From CAXXOK01 sp964497495 (GTDB lineage: Bacteria; Bacillota; Clostridia; Christensenellales; Aristaeellaceae), in contig CAZCCZ010000001.1 in NCBI GenBank assembly GCA_964497495.1, positions 120,691 to 184,690 of the forward strand: a stretch of 64,000 nucleotides of DNA, in the 5' to 3' direction. The first letter of the stretch is position 1; every line of letters begins with the position of its first letter. The notes below the pieces were generated by a model that was given only the letters and a program-made list of their open reading frames with translations, had not been told where the DNA came from and made no database searches. The position numbers and the translations under genes were made by a program. Positions 42,567 to 51,527 of this stretch are shown piece by piece.

Positions 42567-44591
42567 CTATACGCCGAGTTCGGCCCGATTGATGATGTGG
42601 TCCTGGTAGCACTTGTCCAGCTCTACGAAATACCCGCTCCAACCCCACACGCGAACGATCAGGTTTCGGTAGGCTTCCGGGTGGCGTTGGGCGTCCAGCA
42701 GGCGATCCCGGTTCACGGTGTTGAGCTGCAACTGATGCCCGCCCCGTTGAATAAAAAGCCTCACGAGCTGCGCTACTTTGGCGATCGCCTCGTCGTTGTT
42801 GAAAACGCTGTCCGAAAACTCGATCGTCAGCGGGCCCCCGTTGATCGTTTTCTTCAGGTCCGGCTTGGTGAAAGATTTAATCAGGGACACGGGGCCGTTC
42901 AGCCGGAGATTGAGGGAAGGCGAATAATTAGCCGGCAGCGGCACGCCTTTTTCCCGACCGTCGGCGGTGGCTCCCAAGTCCTTCGCGTTCCAGACGTAAT
43001 ACATGGCGGAGCCCGTTCCCGCGCGAATGATTCCGCCCCGTTCGTTCCTGATGCCCTTTACGGCGCGCGCGAAAACGTCCAGCAGCCAGGCACCGAAACG
43101 GTCCGCGCGGTCGTCGTCGTTACCCATCTTGGGGCATTCGTATTTCAGGTGGCTATGCAGGCGGTCGAAGCCCTCGAAGTTCGCGTCCATCGCCTGAATC
43201 AGTTCCCGCGGCGCGGTCCGCTTCTCCTTAAAAACGGCTTCCTCCACGGCGGCAAGCATGTCGGCGGCGGGGGCCAGCCCCGTGCCGTGCAGGCCCCAAT
43301 TGTTGTACTTGCAGCCCAGCGAGACGTCCTTTTCGTTTTCCAGCGCGCCTTCGAAAAACAGAGAGAGATACGGCGAGGGGATGACGTACAGGTTCCGGTG
43401 CTTTGCGACTTCCTCGCGCACGGCGGCGAAAATCGCTTTCTCTACGCCGGAAAGCAGTTCCTCCATCGTTTCGCACCCCGCAAGGTGCTCGCGGATCACG
43501 GCGTCCACCACGTTGGCGAAGGGCAACGCGCCGATGTTGGGGATATCCGCGCCCTTTCCGGGGATGATAAACTCCCAGCACGCGGCCACGACGTAGTCTC
43601 GGGCGTCCTCCGGGTCATACCCCAGCGCCACGAGGCCCGGCACGGCCACGTCGTCGTTTTCATATTGGGGGAAACCCAGGCCCAGCCTCGTAAGCTGCGT
43701 GCCAAGCTCGTAGACCTCCAAAGGTGTGTTACCGGAAACGCGCACGTTGATTTTCGGATCGATCAGGCGCAGTTCCTCCGTCGCTTTCAGGCAAAGCGCG
43801 GAAAAGCGGTTCCAGCCGTCTTGCCCTACCCGCGTCACGCCGCCCAGCACAAGGCTTTGCCCGTTGTCCCCCTGCTGCATGCCGGGGTAAAGGTCGCTGT
43901 CCCGATTACAGGAAAGGAAAAAGGCCTCCAGCAATTCAAGCGCCTGATCTTCCGTCATCCTGCCCGTTTCCAGATCGTGGCTGAAGTAGGGATACATGTA
44001 TTGGTCGAAGCGTCCCAGCGTATTGTGGTAGTCGCCTTCGCACCACATGGCGTAATGCAGGATACGCAAACTTTGCAACGCTTCCCGGAAGCAGGTCGCG
44101 CCTTGCGCCGGCACATGCCTCAACACGTCCGCAAGGGCTTCGTCACCCGCCTGCAGCGCGGCTTCGCGGTAGCGGGACGTCAGTTCCAGCACCGCGTCGA
44201 TGCTTTTAGCCATCGCCCGGTGATAGTCGCTTCCGCCGAGCCTTTTCTTAAACGCCAGCAAGCCCTGCGCGATCACCGAAGCATAGTCCGGGGAAAGGTT
44301 GCAGACATTTCCATGTTCGTGGATGGAATGGGAGGCGCAAATGTCCGTCCACTCCGCCTCGCTAAAGATCATGGGCAGGTTGGGCACGGTTCGCGTGAAA
44401 GCGATCAGCTCTTCCGGAAACAGAAAGGGGGTTTCCAGTTTCAGCGCCGTTTCCAGCCGCAGCGCCGTACGTGCAGCAGGCGAAAGCGTTCGGTCGCGGT
44501 AGGCAGGTTCTCCGTCCGGAAGCGCCCGCCTCACGGCATGATGCTTTTTCTCCCACTGGTATTGTTTCAGCCGCTTAATCCGCTTGTTCAT
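42567..44591 (-). CDS. Glycyl radical enzyme of unassigned specificity
   Basis: A 674-residue member of the pyruvate formate-lyase-like family. The C-terminal radical loop is RVWGWSGYF, placing the radical on Gly650; the usual form is RVxGY. The candidate thiyl cysteine is Cys338 in VVAACWEF, which differs from the GCVEP of the dehydratases and the CC of pyruvate formate-lyase. The length is about 100 residues below pyruvate formate-lyase. GGGGGGAG precedes ATG 44591. It lies between an arabinofuranosidase gene and its activase gene in a sugar operon, so a sugar-derived substrate is the natural guess, not a proven one. Confidence 0.88.
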   Translation of the reverse strand: MNKRIKRLKQYQWEKKHHAVRRALPDGEPAYRDRTLSPAARTALRLETALKLETPFLFPEELIAFTRTVPNLPMIFSEAEWTDICASHSIHEHGNVCNLSPDYASVIAQGLLAFKKRLGGSDYHRAMAKSIDAVLELTSRYREAALQAGDEALADVLRHVPAQGATCFREALQSLRILHYAMWCEGDYHNTLGRFDQYMYPYFSHDLETGRMTEDQALELLEAFFLSCNRDSDLYPGMQQGDNGQSLVLGGVTRVGQDGWNRFSALCLKATEELRLIDPKINVRVSGNTPLEVYELGTQLTRLGLGFPQYENDDVAVPGLVALGYDPEDARDYVVAACWEFIIPGKGADIPNIGALPFANVVDAVIREHLAGCETMEELLSGVEKAIFAAVREEVAKHRNLYVIPSPYLSLFFEGALENEKDVSLGCKYNNWGLHGTGLAPAADMLAAVEEAVFKEKRTAPRELIQAMDANFEGFDRLHSHLKYECPKMGNDDDRADRFGAWLLDVFARAVKGIRNERGGIIRAGTGSAMYYVWNAKDLGATADGREKGVPLPANYSPSLNLRLNGPVSLIKSFTKPDLKKTINGGPLTIEFSDSVFNNDEAIAKVAQLVRLFIQRGGHQLQLNTVNRDRLLDAQRHPEAYRNLIVRVWGWSGYFVELDKCYQDHIINRAELGV

Positions 44592-44605
44592 CAACGCTCC
44601 CCCCT

Positions 44606-46123
44606 CTACTCGTTCCGCGTTGCGAGCAGCAGCGTAACCGCCACGATTCCCGCCGCAGGCAGCAGAATTTCCGGGTCGCCTTCCCCCCATGTTTCCGTCC
44701 GGGTCACCGGGCGTACCGCGTACGGCGTTTCGAACGTGTTGCAGACGTGCGGGTCTTCGTAGGCCAACGTCGCGATCGTCGCTTTTCCGCGGATGCTCCC
44801 GCCCAGTCCGGCCAGCTTCACCTGTTTGGACGTCGCAACGTTCAGGTTCGCCAGCGTTACGGTCAGCACGCCGTCCCTGATCGACGCGGAAGCGGAGAGG
44901 CTTTCCAGCCTTCCGAATCCGTCCCGTTCCAGGCATTCGGCGTCCACGATCGCTTCCAGTTGCTTCCCGTCCTGATGGCCCTTGTACAGATCAAAAACGT
45001 GATAGTTGGGCGTTTCCACGAAATGCTCGTCCCCGGCCAGGTATAAAGAGTGCAGGTTGTTGCACAGTTGGGCGACGTTCGCCATGGCGACCGTATCGCA
45101 TCGGTTGTTGAAAATGTTCAGCGTCAGCGCCGCCACTACGGCGTCCCTCATGTTGCTTTGCTGTTCGTAAAGGTTGCGTCCCTTGCTTGGCCCGGTACCT
45201 TCACGGTGCCAGTTGCCCCATTCGTCCACGACCATGGCCATTCTGCGGTCGGGGTCGAATTCGTTCATCGCCGCGCGATGATCGTCGATCACGCGGCGTA
45301 TCCGGTCCGCTTTAAAAATCTGCAGATACCATTCGTCCTCCGTAAAGCGCAGCGGGTCGCCCGGGTAACCCTGGTTGGTATAGTAATGCACGCTCATGCC
45401 GTAGGTCGGGGCTTCTTCCCACCTGCGCGTCCTCCATTCCCGCATCAGCCGCCGCGTCCAGGCGACGTCGTCCCCGTTCGGCCCGCACATGATAAAGCGG
45501 AAATTACCCCTGTCCAGACTGTTGATCACGGTGGAGTAACGGATGTATTCCCTCGCGCACATCTCCGGGCTCATCTGTCCGCCGCCGCCCCAGTTTTCGT
45601 TCCCGATGCCCCAATAACGCACGTTGAACGGCTCCGGGGATCCGTTTTTCGCCCGCTCGTCGGCCAGCGCGGTGGTTCCCGCAGGCAGGTTGCAATACTC
45701 CGCCCAGTCGCGTATCGCAAGCGGCGTAAGCGACGTCATATTCCCGGCGATATACGGTTCCGCGCCCGTCATGCGACAAAAGTCTATAAACTCGTGCGTT
45801 CCCACCTGGTTAGGCTCCGTCCTTCTATCGGCGGAATACCACCAGCCGGCGCGCACCGGCCGCTTCTCCCGCGGGCCGATGCCGTCGCGCCAATCGTACG
45901 TCTCCGCGAAGCATCCGCCCGGCCAGCGCAGCACCGGAGGGCGGAGCTTGCTGAAGCTGTCCACCAGCGCCTTTCGAAATCCCCGCACGTTTTCCACCCG
46001 GCTGTCTTCGCCCACCCAGAGCCCGTCGTAAAACACGCCGCCGATCTGCTCGGCGAAATGCCCGTATAGATTGCGGTTTACGCTCCCTCTGGAGTGTGAA
46101 AAATCAATCGTGACCCGGTCCAT
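44606..46123 (-). CDS. Alpha-L-arabinofuranosidase (GH51)
   Basis: A 505-residue GH51 enzyme: NLYGHFAEQIGGVFYDGLWVG near the start, LRWPGGCFAETYDWRDGIGP, acid/base Glu176 in WGIGNENWGGGG, nucleophile Glu301 in VVDEWGNW, and a C-terminal beta-sandwich domain. It removes terminal arabinofuranose from oligosaccharides inside the cell (no signal peptide). ATG 46123 has GGGAGGG seven bases before it. It follows the two permease genes, so its substrate is probably the imported sugar. Confidence 0.95.
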   Translation of the reverse strand: MDRVTIDFSHSRGSVNRNLYGHFAEQIGGVFYDGLWVGEDSRVENVRGFRKALVDSFSKLRPPVLRWPGGCFAETYDWRDGIGPREKRPVRAGWWYSADRRTEPNQVGTHEFIDFCRMTGAEPYIAGNMTSLTPLAIRDWAEYCNLPAGTTALADERAKNGSPEPFNVRYWGIGNENWGGGGQMSPEMCAREYIRYSTVINSLDRGNFRFIMCGPNGDDVAWTRRLMREWRTRRWEEAPTYGMSVHYYTNQGYPGDPLRFTEDEWYLQIFKADRIRRVIDDHRAAMNEFDPDRRMAMVVDEWGNWHREGTGPSKGRNLYEQQSNMRDAVVAALTLNIFNNRCDTVAMANVAQLCNNLHSLYLAGDEHFVETPNYHVFDLYKGHQDGKQLEAIVDAECLERDGFGRLESLSASASIRDGVLTVTLANLNVATSKQVKLAGLGGSIRGKATIATLAYEDPHVCNTFETPYAVRPVTRTETWGEGDPEILLPAAGIVAVTLLLATRNE

Positions 46124-46161
46124 CCCGTTTCCCTCCCTGATAAAAAGTGGAAAGCCTCCGA

Positions 46162-47049
46162 TTATCCTTTGACAGACCCCAACGTGATTCCGCTGACGAA
46201 GAATCGTTGCATAAACGGGTAAAATACGGCCACGGGCACGGCCGCCACCACGATCTTCGCCGCGTTGAAGGTTTTCAGCGAAGACAGCGCTTCCAGTTCC
46301 TCCGGGGTCATGGAGGAAGAAGTGATCGTAATGTTGGTATTCGACAGGGACTGGATATAGGTTTGCAGGGGAATCTTGCTGGGGGTGGAGATCAGTAGCA
46401 TTCCGTCGAAAAAGTTGTTCCAGTGCCATACGACGCTGAACACGGTGACCGTTGCGATGGCGGGCACGGCAAGCGGCAGAAAAATTTTCATCATCATCTG
46501 CCACTGGTTCACTCCGTCGATAATCGCGGCTTCCTTGATATCCCGAGGCTCGTTTCGAAAGAAGTTCAGCAACAGGATCATGTTGTAGACCGGCAGTCCG
46601 CCCGGAATCACCAGCGACCAAACGGAGTCGATCAGCCCCATGGTTTTAATGACGAAATACCAGGGTACCAGGCTTCCCCCAAACAGCATGGCGAACACGA
46701 AAATCCAGATATAGACCCGCCGCCCCGGAAACTGCTCCTTTTCCAGCGAAAGCGGGTAAGCCGTGAAGATCGTGAGGATAAAGTTAACGCCGCCGCCCAA
46801 CAAGACGCGTTCGACGGATACCAGCATGGACTGCGTAAAGCGGGTGTCTTTCGTCAGCGTCGAATACGCGCTCGTCGTCCAATCCACAGGCCAAAGGTAC
46901 ACCCAGCCTGCCAAAGCGGCTTCTTTGTTGCTCAAGGATAAAGCAACGATATGCAAAAGCGGCAGCAGGCATAGTAAACCGGTAAAGATCAACAGAACCG
47001 TTACGATCGTATCAAAAATCGTATCGTTCAGGGAATGATAACGTCTCAT
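46162..47049 (-). CDS. Carbohydrate ABC transporter permease (MalG/YtcP-like)
   Basis: A 295-residue inner-membrane permease with six helices and the EAA loop EAAIIDGVNQWQMMMKIFLP that docks the ATPase. The pattern (SLSNKEAALAGWVYLWP, FFVSGITLGSVKG at the end) is that of the CUT1 YtcP subgroup for complex sugars. No ATPase gene is in the locus; such systems usually share an MsmX-type ATPase encoded elsewhere. Confidence 0.94.
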   Translation of the reverse strand: MRRYHSLNDTIFDTIVTVLLIFTGLLCLLPLLHIVALSLSNKEAALAGWVYLWPVDWTTSAYSTLTKDTRFTQSMLVSVERVLLGGGVNFILTIFTAYPLSLEKEQFPGRRVYIWIFVFAMLFGGSLVPWYFVIKTMGLIDSVWSLVIPGGLPVYNMILLLNFFRNEPRDIKEAAIIDGVNQWQMMMKIFLPLAVPAIATVTVFSVVWHWNNFFDGMLLISTPSKIPLQTYIQSLSNTNITITSSSMTPEELEALSSLKTFNAAKIVVAAVPVAVFYPFMQRFFVSGITLGSVKG

Positions 47050-47142
47050 CGTTTCCGCCTCCCGTGTCCGCCGCGAACCGATCGCGCTTGCGATCGTGTC
47101 GCGGTATCAAACATCATTTTCACGTTTTCGGCACCGCGCAAT

Positions 47143-48066
47143 TCAAAACAGCCGGTATCCCGCAAAGCGATACGCAAGGAAATAGGATACGCTGACCATG
47201 ATGAAACTGATCGCCGATTTTAAAAGACTGATGGCCGTTGCCAGCGAGTATTGCGCGTTTACGAAGCTCATCCGGTAAACGTACGTGTCGATGATGTCTC
47301 CGCTTTCATATACGATGGGACTGTACATATTGTAAACCTGGTCGAATCCTGCGTTGAGGATGTTGGCGAGGTTCAGTGTCGCCACCAGCACAATCGTTAT
47401 CATAATGCTGGGAAGGGTAATGTAGCGAATTTTCGCAACCCGCCCGGCCCCGTCCAGATCCGCGGCCTCGTAGATTTCAGGGTTGATTCCCGCTAACGCC
47501 GCGAGGTAAATAATCGCGCCGTAACCGAATTCCTTCCACACATCCGTGGAAATCAGGATGTGCTGGAAACAGGAGTTGTAGCCCAGAAAATTAACGCTTT
47601 CCGAAGAAATGCCAAGGTTTTCAAGCAGCGAGTTGACCAGGCCGTCGTCGCTGAAAATGCTTTTAAAAATAGTTGCCAGAATGACCCACGAAAGAAAATG
47701 CGGTAGAAAGCAGACGGTCTGCACGGTCTTCTTCATGCCCATATTCCGGGTTTCGTTCAGCAGCAGAGCGAAGAAGACGGATGCGACCAGCGTAAACGCC
47801 AGTTTTGCCGACGCGATGAACAGGGAATTGCGAAAGATGCGCCACGTATCCTTCAGCTTGAACATATAGTCGAAATTTTCCAGCCCGATCCACTTCGATT
47901 TGAACAGGCCGAGGATCGGCTTGAAGTCCTGAAAAGCGATGACGTTGCCGAAAAACGGAATGATCGTAAAGATGACGATGACCGCCAGCCCGGGTAGAAC
48001 CAGCAGATGGTACGGCCACGTGTCGCGAAGCGTGATCCTGCGGGCGCGGTTTTTGGTGATTTGCAT
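47143..48066 (-). CDS. Carbohydrate ABC transporter permease (LplB-like)
   Basis: A 307-residue partner permease with six helices, WPYHLLVLPGLAVIVIF at the start and the EAA loop EAADLDGAGRVAKIRYITLP. It belongs to the LplB group that pairs with YtcP-type permeases. ATG 48066 follows TAGGAGGG. A small stem-loop (CGATCGC with GCGATCG, 47078-47095) stands in the gap to the next permease gene. Confidence 0.94.
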   Translation of the reverse strand: MQITKNRARRITLRDTWPYHLLVLPGLAVIVIFTIIPFFGNVIAFQDFKPILGLFKSKWIGLENFDYMFKLKDTWRIFRNSLFIASAKLAFTLVASVFFALLLNETRNMGMKKTVQTVCFLPHFLSWVILATIFKSIFSDDGLVNSLLENLGISSESVNFLGYNSCFQHILISTDVWKEFGYGAIIYLAALAGINPEIYEAADLDGAGRVAKIRYITLPSIMITIVLVATLNLANILNAGFDQVYNMYSPIVYESGDIIDTYVYRMSFVNAQYSLATAISLLKSAISFIMVSVSYFLAYRFAGYRLF

Positions 48067-48153
48067 GGGACGCCCTCCTAAAGCGCAAAACCTTTGCGTT
48101 GTTCGCTTATGGCGCAAGCGAAGGTTCGGTACCGTCGTTGGATTCTCCATATG

Positions 48154-48191
48154 AAGGTGCCTCCGGGCGCATACGTGCCCGGAGGCACCTT
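48154..48191 (-). other. Stem-loop between solute-binding protein and permease genes
   Basis: AAGGTGCCTCCGGGC pairs perfectly with GCCCGGAGGCACCTT (15 pairs) around a short loop. No T run follows. Such hairpins after a binding-protein gene usually protect its mRNA 3' end and reduce, without stopping, transcription into the permease genes, so that more binding protein is made. Confidence 0.7.
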
Positions 48192-48206
48192 CTGTTCGGC
48201 CTTCCG

Positions 48207-49844
48207 TTACTTATTGGCCAGGTAGTCGTTAACTTCCGCGGTAACGATGGTGCCGCCCAGATTGTCCCATTCGTTTACGAACTCGTCCCATTTGTCCAGC
48301 GTTTCCTCGCCGGTGATGACTTTGAGGAAATACTCCTCCTCAAGCGTTTTCATGGAAGTCCAGAGACGCTCCATGGAATCCGTGTCCGCGTAGGTGGCGG
48401 CCGGGAACATGTTCACCGTATCGCCGGCGGACTCCACGCACAGCGCGCCGGTGGCCCAGCCCCAGGCGTTCGCAGTGGCGAGGTTGGTTTCGTACGCCGT
48501 ACGGAAGCCTTTGTCCAGCACCGTCGTATAACCGTTGTACCAGGTTTTGCCGTCACCGGAGAGATCGTCGTATTTCATCTCGCCCGCGATCACCTTCATC
48601 ACATCCGCGATCTGCTTTTCTTTCGCATCGTAATCGCAAAGGAGGATGTTGATGGGGAAGTAATGCCAGGAGAAGTTGGAGTCCATGCCGTTCGGCCTCA
48701 CGCCCTCGGCCTGGGCCTGGTCCAGATCGTACTGGTAATTCAGCGTCTTGATGACCGCTTCCTTGACTTCGTCGGAGCATCCCTTCTTGACGACCACGTA
48801 CTTGCTGGTCGGGCTCATGCCGCAGACGTCCATTTTATTGTCCTTGGCGTTGAGCGGCGCCAGCACCGGCACGAAGGAAGCGGAATCGTCCATGCCGCCA
48901 AGGATGTTGACGACAGGCCACATGCCGCTCCACCACGCGCCGAAGAACATGCCGCATTCGCCGTTGGCGAGCAATTCGTAGCACTGTTCGTCGTCCATCA
49001 CGGCCATCGAAGCGTTGATGACGCCTTCCTTTACCAGGTCGGCAATAGCGCCAAGCGCTTCCTTCGTCTCGGGGGTCACGGAGCCGTAGACGGCGGTTCC
49101 GTCGTCGTTCAGAATCCACTGTTCGGGATAGGAACCGAAATAATGAAGGAGCGCGTCCAGATTATAGTTGCCGCCGTCGGGCCGGCAGAAATCGGAGGCT
49201 ACGGCAAAGCCCGTATCCACCTTGCCGCCGGGGTTCTTGTCCAGGAAAGCTTTCGCCACGTTTACGACCTCGTCCCACGTCGTGGGCATATCGAGACCGC
49301 ACTCTTTCAGCCAGTCTCCGCGAATCCACAGCACAGGCACGCTGTCCATGCCGGGCTGGATATCCCCAATGGCCATCAGCTTGCCGTCGAAAGTCGTAAG
49401 AGATTCGGTGATACCGTTCGTGGAGTCAAAGCATTTGCGAAGTTTGGGGGAGCAGTAGGTATGGAAGGCATCCGTCAGGTCCTCGATGGCGCCCGCTTCC
49501 ACCAGCTGGACCAACTGCATGTACGAAACGGACATTACGTCCGGCATGTCGCCGGAGGCAATCGCCAGATTGACCTTGGTGGAGTACGAGGAAGTATCCA
49601 CGGAGAACGCGTAGTTATATTTTACGTTCAGCTGGCTTTCCAGGTATTTGACGACATAGTTGTTGTACGAATCTTCGCCTTCGTCGTAAGTGACGTTCGG
49701 CGTTTCCTCACGTCCGACGGAAATTTCGGTTGCCGCGTCGCTCACGGCCCCGTACGGGTCCACGTTCTCCTCGGCAAGCGTGGACGGGCAAAGCGAAATC
49801 AGCATCGCGAGGGTCAGTATCGCACATAGCCATTTTTTCACCAT
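48207..49844 (-). CDS. Extracellular solute-binding protein (sugar ABC transporter)
   Basis: A 545-residue exported protein of the LipO/family-1 binding-protein type that goes with LplB/YtcP permeases. The signal peptide is MVKKWLCAILTLAMLISLC, then PSTLA before EENVD. The Cys is not in a good lipobox, so simple cleavage after STLA is more likely, although a lipoprotein form is not excluded. Aromatic residues typical of sugar sites are plentiful. GGGAGG precedes ATG 49844. It is the first gene of the leftward operon. Confidence 0.92.
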   Translation of the reverse strand: MVKKWLCAILTLAMLISLCPSTLAEENVDPYGAVSDAATEISVGREETPNVTYDEGEDSYNNYVVKYLESQLNVKYNYAFSVDTSSYSTKVNLAIASGDMPDVMSVSYMQLVQLVEAGAIEDLTDAFHTYCSPKLRKCFDSTNGITESLTTFDGKLMAIGDIQPGMDSVPVLWIRGDWLKECGLDMPTTWDEVVNVAKAFLDKNPGGKVDTGFAVASDFCRPDGGNYNLDALLHYFGSYPEQWILNDDGTAVYGSVTPETKEALGAIADLVKEGVINASMAVMDDEQCYELLANGECGMFFGAWWSGMWPVVNILGGMDDSASFVPVLAPLNAKDNKMDVCGMSPTSKYVVVKKGCSDEVKEAVIKTLNYQYDLDQAQAEGVRPNGMDSNFSWHYFPINILLCDYDAKEKQIADVMKVIAGEMKYDDLSGDGKTWYNGYTTVLDKGFRTAYETNLATANAWGWATGALCVESAGDTVNMFPAATYADTDSMERLWTSMKTLEEEYFLKVITGEETLDKWDEFVNEWDNLGGTIVTAEVNDYLANK

Positions 49845-49947
49845 GTTTCGTTTCCTCCCAGTTTGTTTTTTCGAAAGGCTCATCCCCTGCCGGCCGGCGT
49901 AAGCTTTTCGAATGATAATTCCATATTAGGGAGACGATCTTTCCAAG

Positions 49948-49977
49948 TAAATACCAGATTTCTATCGTTGATGTCAA
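49948..49977 (-). promoter_or_regulatory. Promoter of the glycan-use operon
   Basis: On the minus strand a perfect TTGACA is followed after 18 bases by TATTTA. The rather poor -10 box and long spacer suggest that activation, presumably by the AraC-type response regulator encoded next door, is needed. Confidence 0.55.
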
Positions 49978-50004
49978 TATTCACACCAGATAGCCCGCTT
50001 TCCA

Positions 50005-50032
50005 TTCCCTTAAGAGGAAAGAAGCGTATAAT
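50005..50032 (+). promoter_or_regulatory. Probable promoter of the regulator genes
   Basis: A perfect TATAAT at 50027-50032 lies 50 bases before the response regulator start. The -35 box is weak (TTCCCT, 16 bases upstream). It is back to back with the promoter of the glycan-use operon. Confidence 0.45.
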
Positions 50033-50081
50033 AAGGCAAACAAAATGTAAAAATCCTTGCGCGAAAGGAGGATGCGATTCT

Positions 50082-51527
50082 TTGTACCATATGTTGATCG
50101 TCGACGACAATACGGCGGAAGCCGAATGCGTGCGGTTCCTGACACGCAAGTTTTTTGCCTCGGTGATAACGCATATCGCCGGCAACGGCAGAGACGCGCT
50201 CGAAGCCTTTAAGACGGAAAAATTCGATATCCTGCTGACGGATATCAAAATGCCGCATATGGATGGGCTGGAACTGTCCGCCTCCATCCGAAAGACGGAC
50301 GGGGAAATCCCGATTATCCTTCTGAGCGGGTTTAACGATTTTTCCTACGCCCGTACCGCCATCTCGCTGGGCGTGTCGGAATATCTCCTGAAGCCCGTTG
50401 AGCCGGAGGAATTCCGGCAGACGCTCGCGAGCGTGCTTCAAGCAATCGACAAACGAAAGAAGGAAAACGTGGAGAACCGGCAGCTACAGCGGCGCGTCCT
50501 TTACATGCTGCTTAACGGTGTTTCCGTGGGTAACTGCGAAGAATGCCTGCCTCATTACACCGTAATGGTCCTGCTGGCGTTTGAAAAGGATTTCTTCAAC
50601 GGCGTCGGGGAAAGTTTCGAGGCCGATTTTCAAAGCGAATTCACGGCCTCTTTCGGTTTCGTCAGCCCCTACCCAAGTCAGGGGGTGATTTTCTTTCAGA
50701 ACGGAGTCGGGGATATCGACGCCTTATCGAACGAAATTCTCGCTTTCGTGAAAAGACGGTACGGCGCATCCTGCCGCGTCGCGGCGGCTTCCCTGCAAGG
50801 CTTCCGGGATATCGCCGCCGCGTATCAGGAACTGGACGGGATCTGCCGCGCCGAAGAAGGCGAGCGCTCCCAAACGGACGTCGGCCGGTTGATGGACGAT
50901 ATGACGAACGCGCTTCGTCAAAACGATACGGCTTCGTTCAGGTCTTATTACGACGTCTTTCGCAATCTGCTCCGAAACGGAAAATCATTCTCCTGCCTGT
51001 ATACGAAGTACGGGATTTCAAAACTGCTGGCTTTCATGACGCGCAGCGAAAACGCGGGGATCACGGAAAGCCAGATCGTCAATCAGGTGTTCACGTGCCG
51101 GGACGTTGCGGAACTGGATAGGGTCATCCGGCAAGAGCTGGAGAAAATCGATTCCCAGAATGATTCGGTCGCGCTGGGCAAAGTGAACGAAATCAAGCGG
51201 TTTATTGAAAAGAACTACGCTTCGGAACTGAGCCTGAAAGATATTGCCGCCGCCTTCTATTTCAGTCCCAATTACCTCTGCCGTCTTTTTAAACAGGGCG
51301 CCGGCCAAACGGTACTTCAATACGTCAACGATTATAGAATGAAAAAAGCGCAGGAACTGTTGGAAACCACGTCCATGAAGGTCGGCAGCGTCGCACAGGC
51401 CGTCGGTTACCACAGCCCCTCCTATTTTTGTCAATGTTTCCGCGACTGCATCGGCGTAAGCCCTGAAACATACCGGCGAAGCGCGCTTTACCCCTCGCCA
51501 GCCGGGAGGGAGGAAGATCGTTCGTGA
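50082..51527 (+). CDS. AraC-type response regulator (YesN-like)
   Basis: A 481-residue regulator. Residues 1-120 are a receiver domain with Asp54 (LLTDIKMPHMDG) as the phosphorylation site. A middle region of unknown fold follows, and the last 100 residues are an AraC DNA-binding domain (IKRFIEKNYASELSLKDIAAAFYFSPNYLCRLFKQ and a second helix-turn-helix, VAQAVGYHSPSYFCQCFR). The start is TTG 50082, ten bases after AAAGGAGG; ATG 50091 is too far from it. With the kinase it should switch on the divergent sugar operon. Confidence 0.93.
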   Translation: MYHMLIVDDNTAEAECVRFLTRKFFASVITHIAGNGRDALEAFKTEKFDILLTDIKMPHMDGLELSASIRKTDGEIPIILLSGFNDFSYARTAISLGVSEYLLKPVEPEEFRQTLASVLQAIDKRKKENVENRQLQRRVLYMLLNGVSVGNCEECLPHYTVMVLLAFEKDFFNGVGESFEADFQSEFTASFGFVSPYPSQGVIFFQNGVGDIDALSNEILAFVKRRYGASCRVAAASLQGFRDIAAAYQELDGICRAEEGERSQTDVGRLMDDMTNALRQNDTASFRSYYDVFRNLLRNGKSFSCLYTKYGISKLLAFMTRSENAGITESQIVNQVFTCRDVAELDRVIRQELEKIDSQNDSVALGKVNEIKRFIEKNYASELSLKDIAAAFYFSPNYLCRLFKQGAGQTVLQYVNDYRMKKAQELLETTSMKVGSVAQAVGYHSPSYFCQCFRDCIGVSPETYRRSALYPSPAGREEDRS

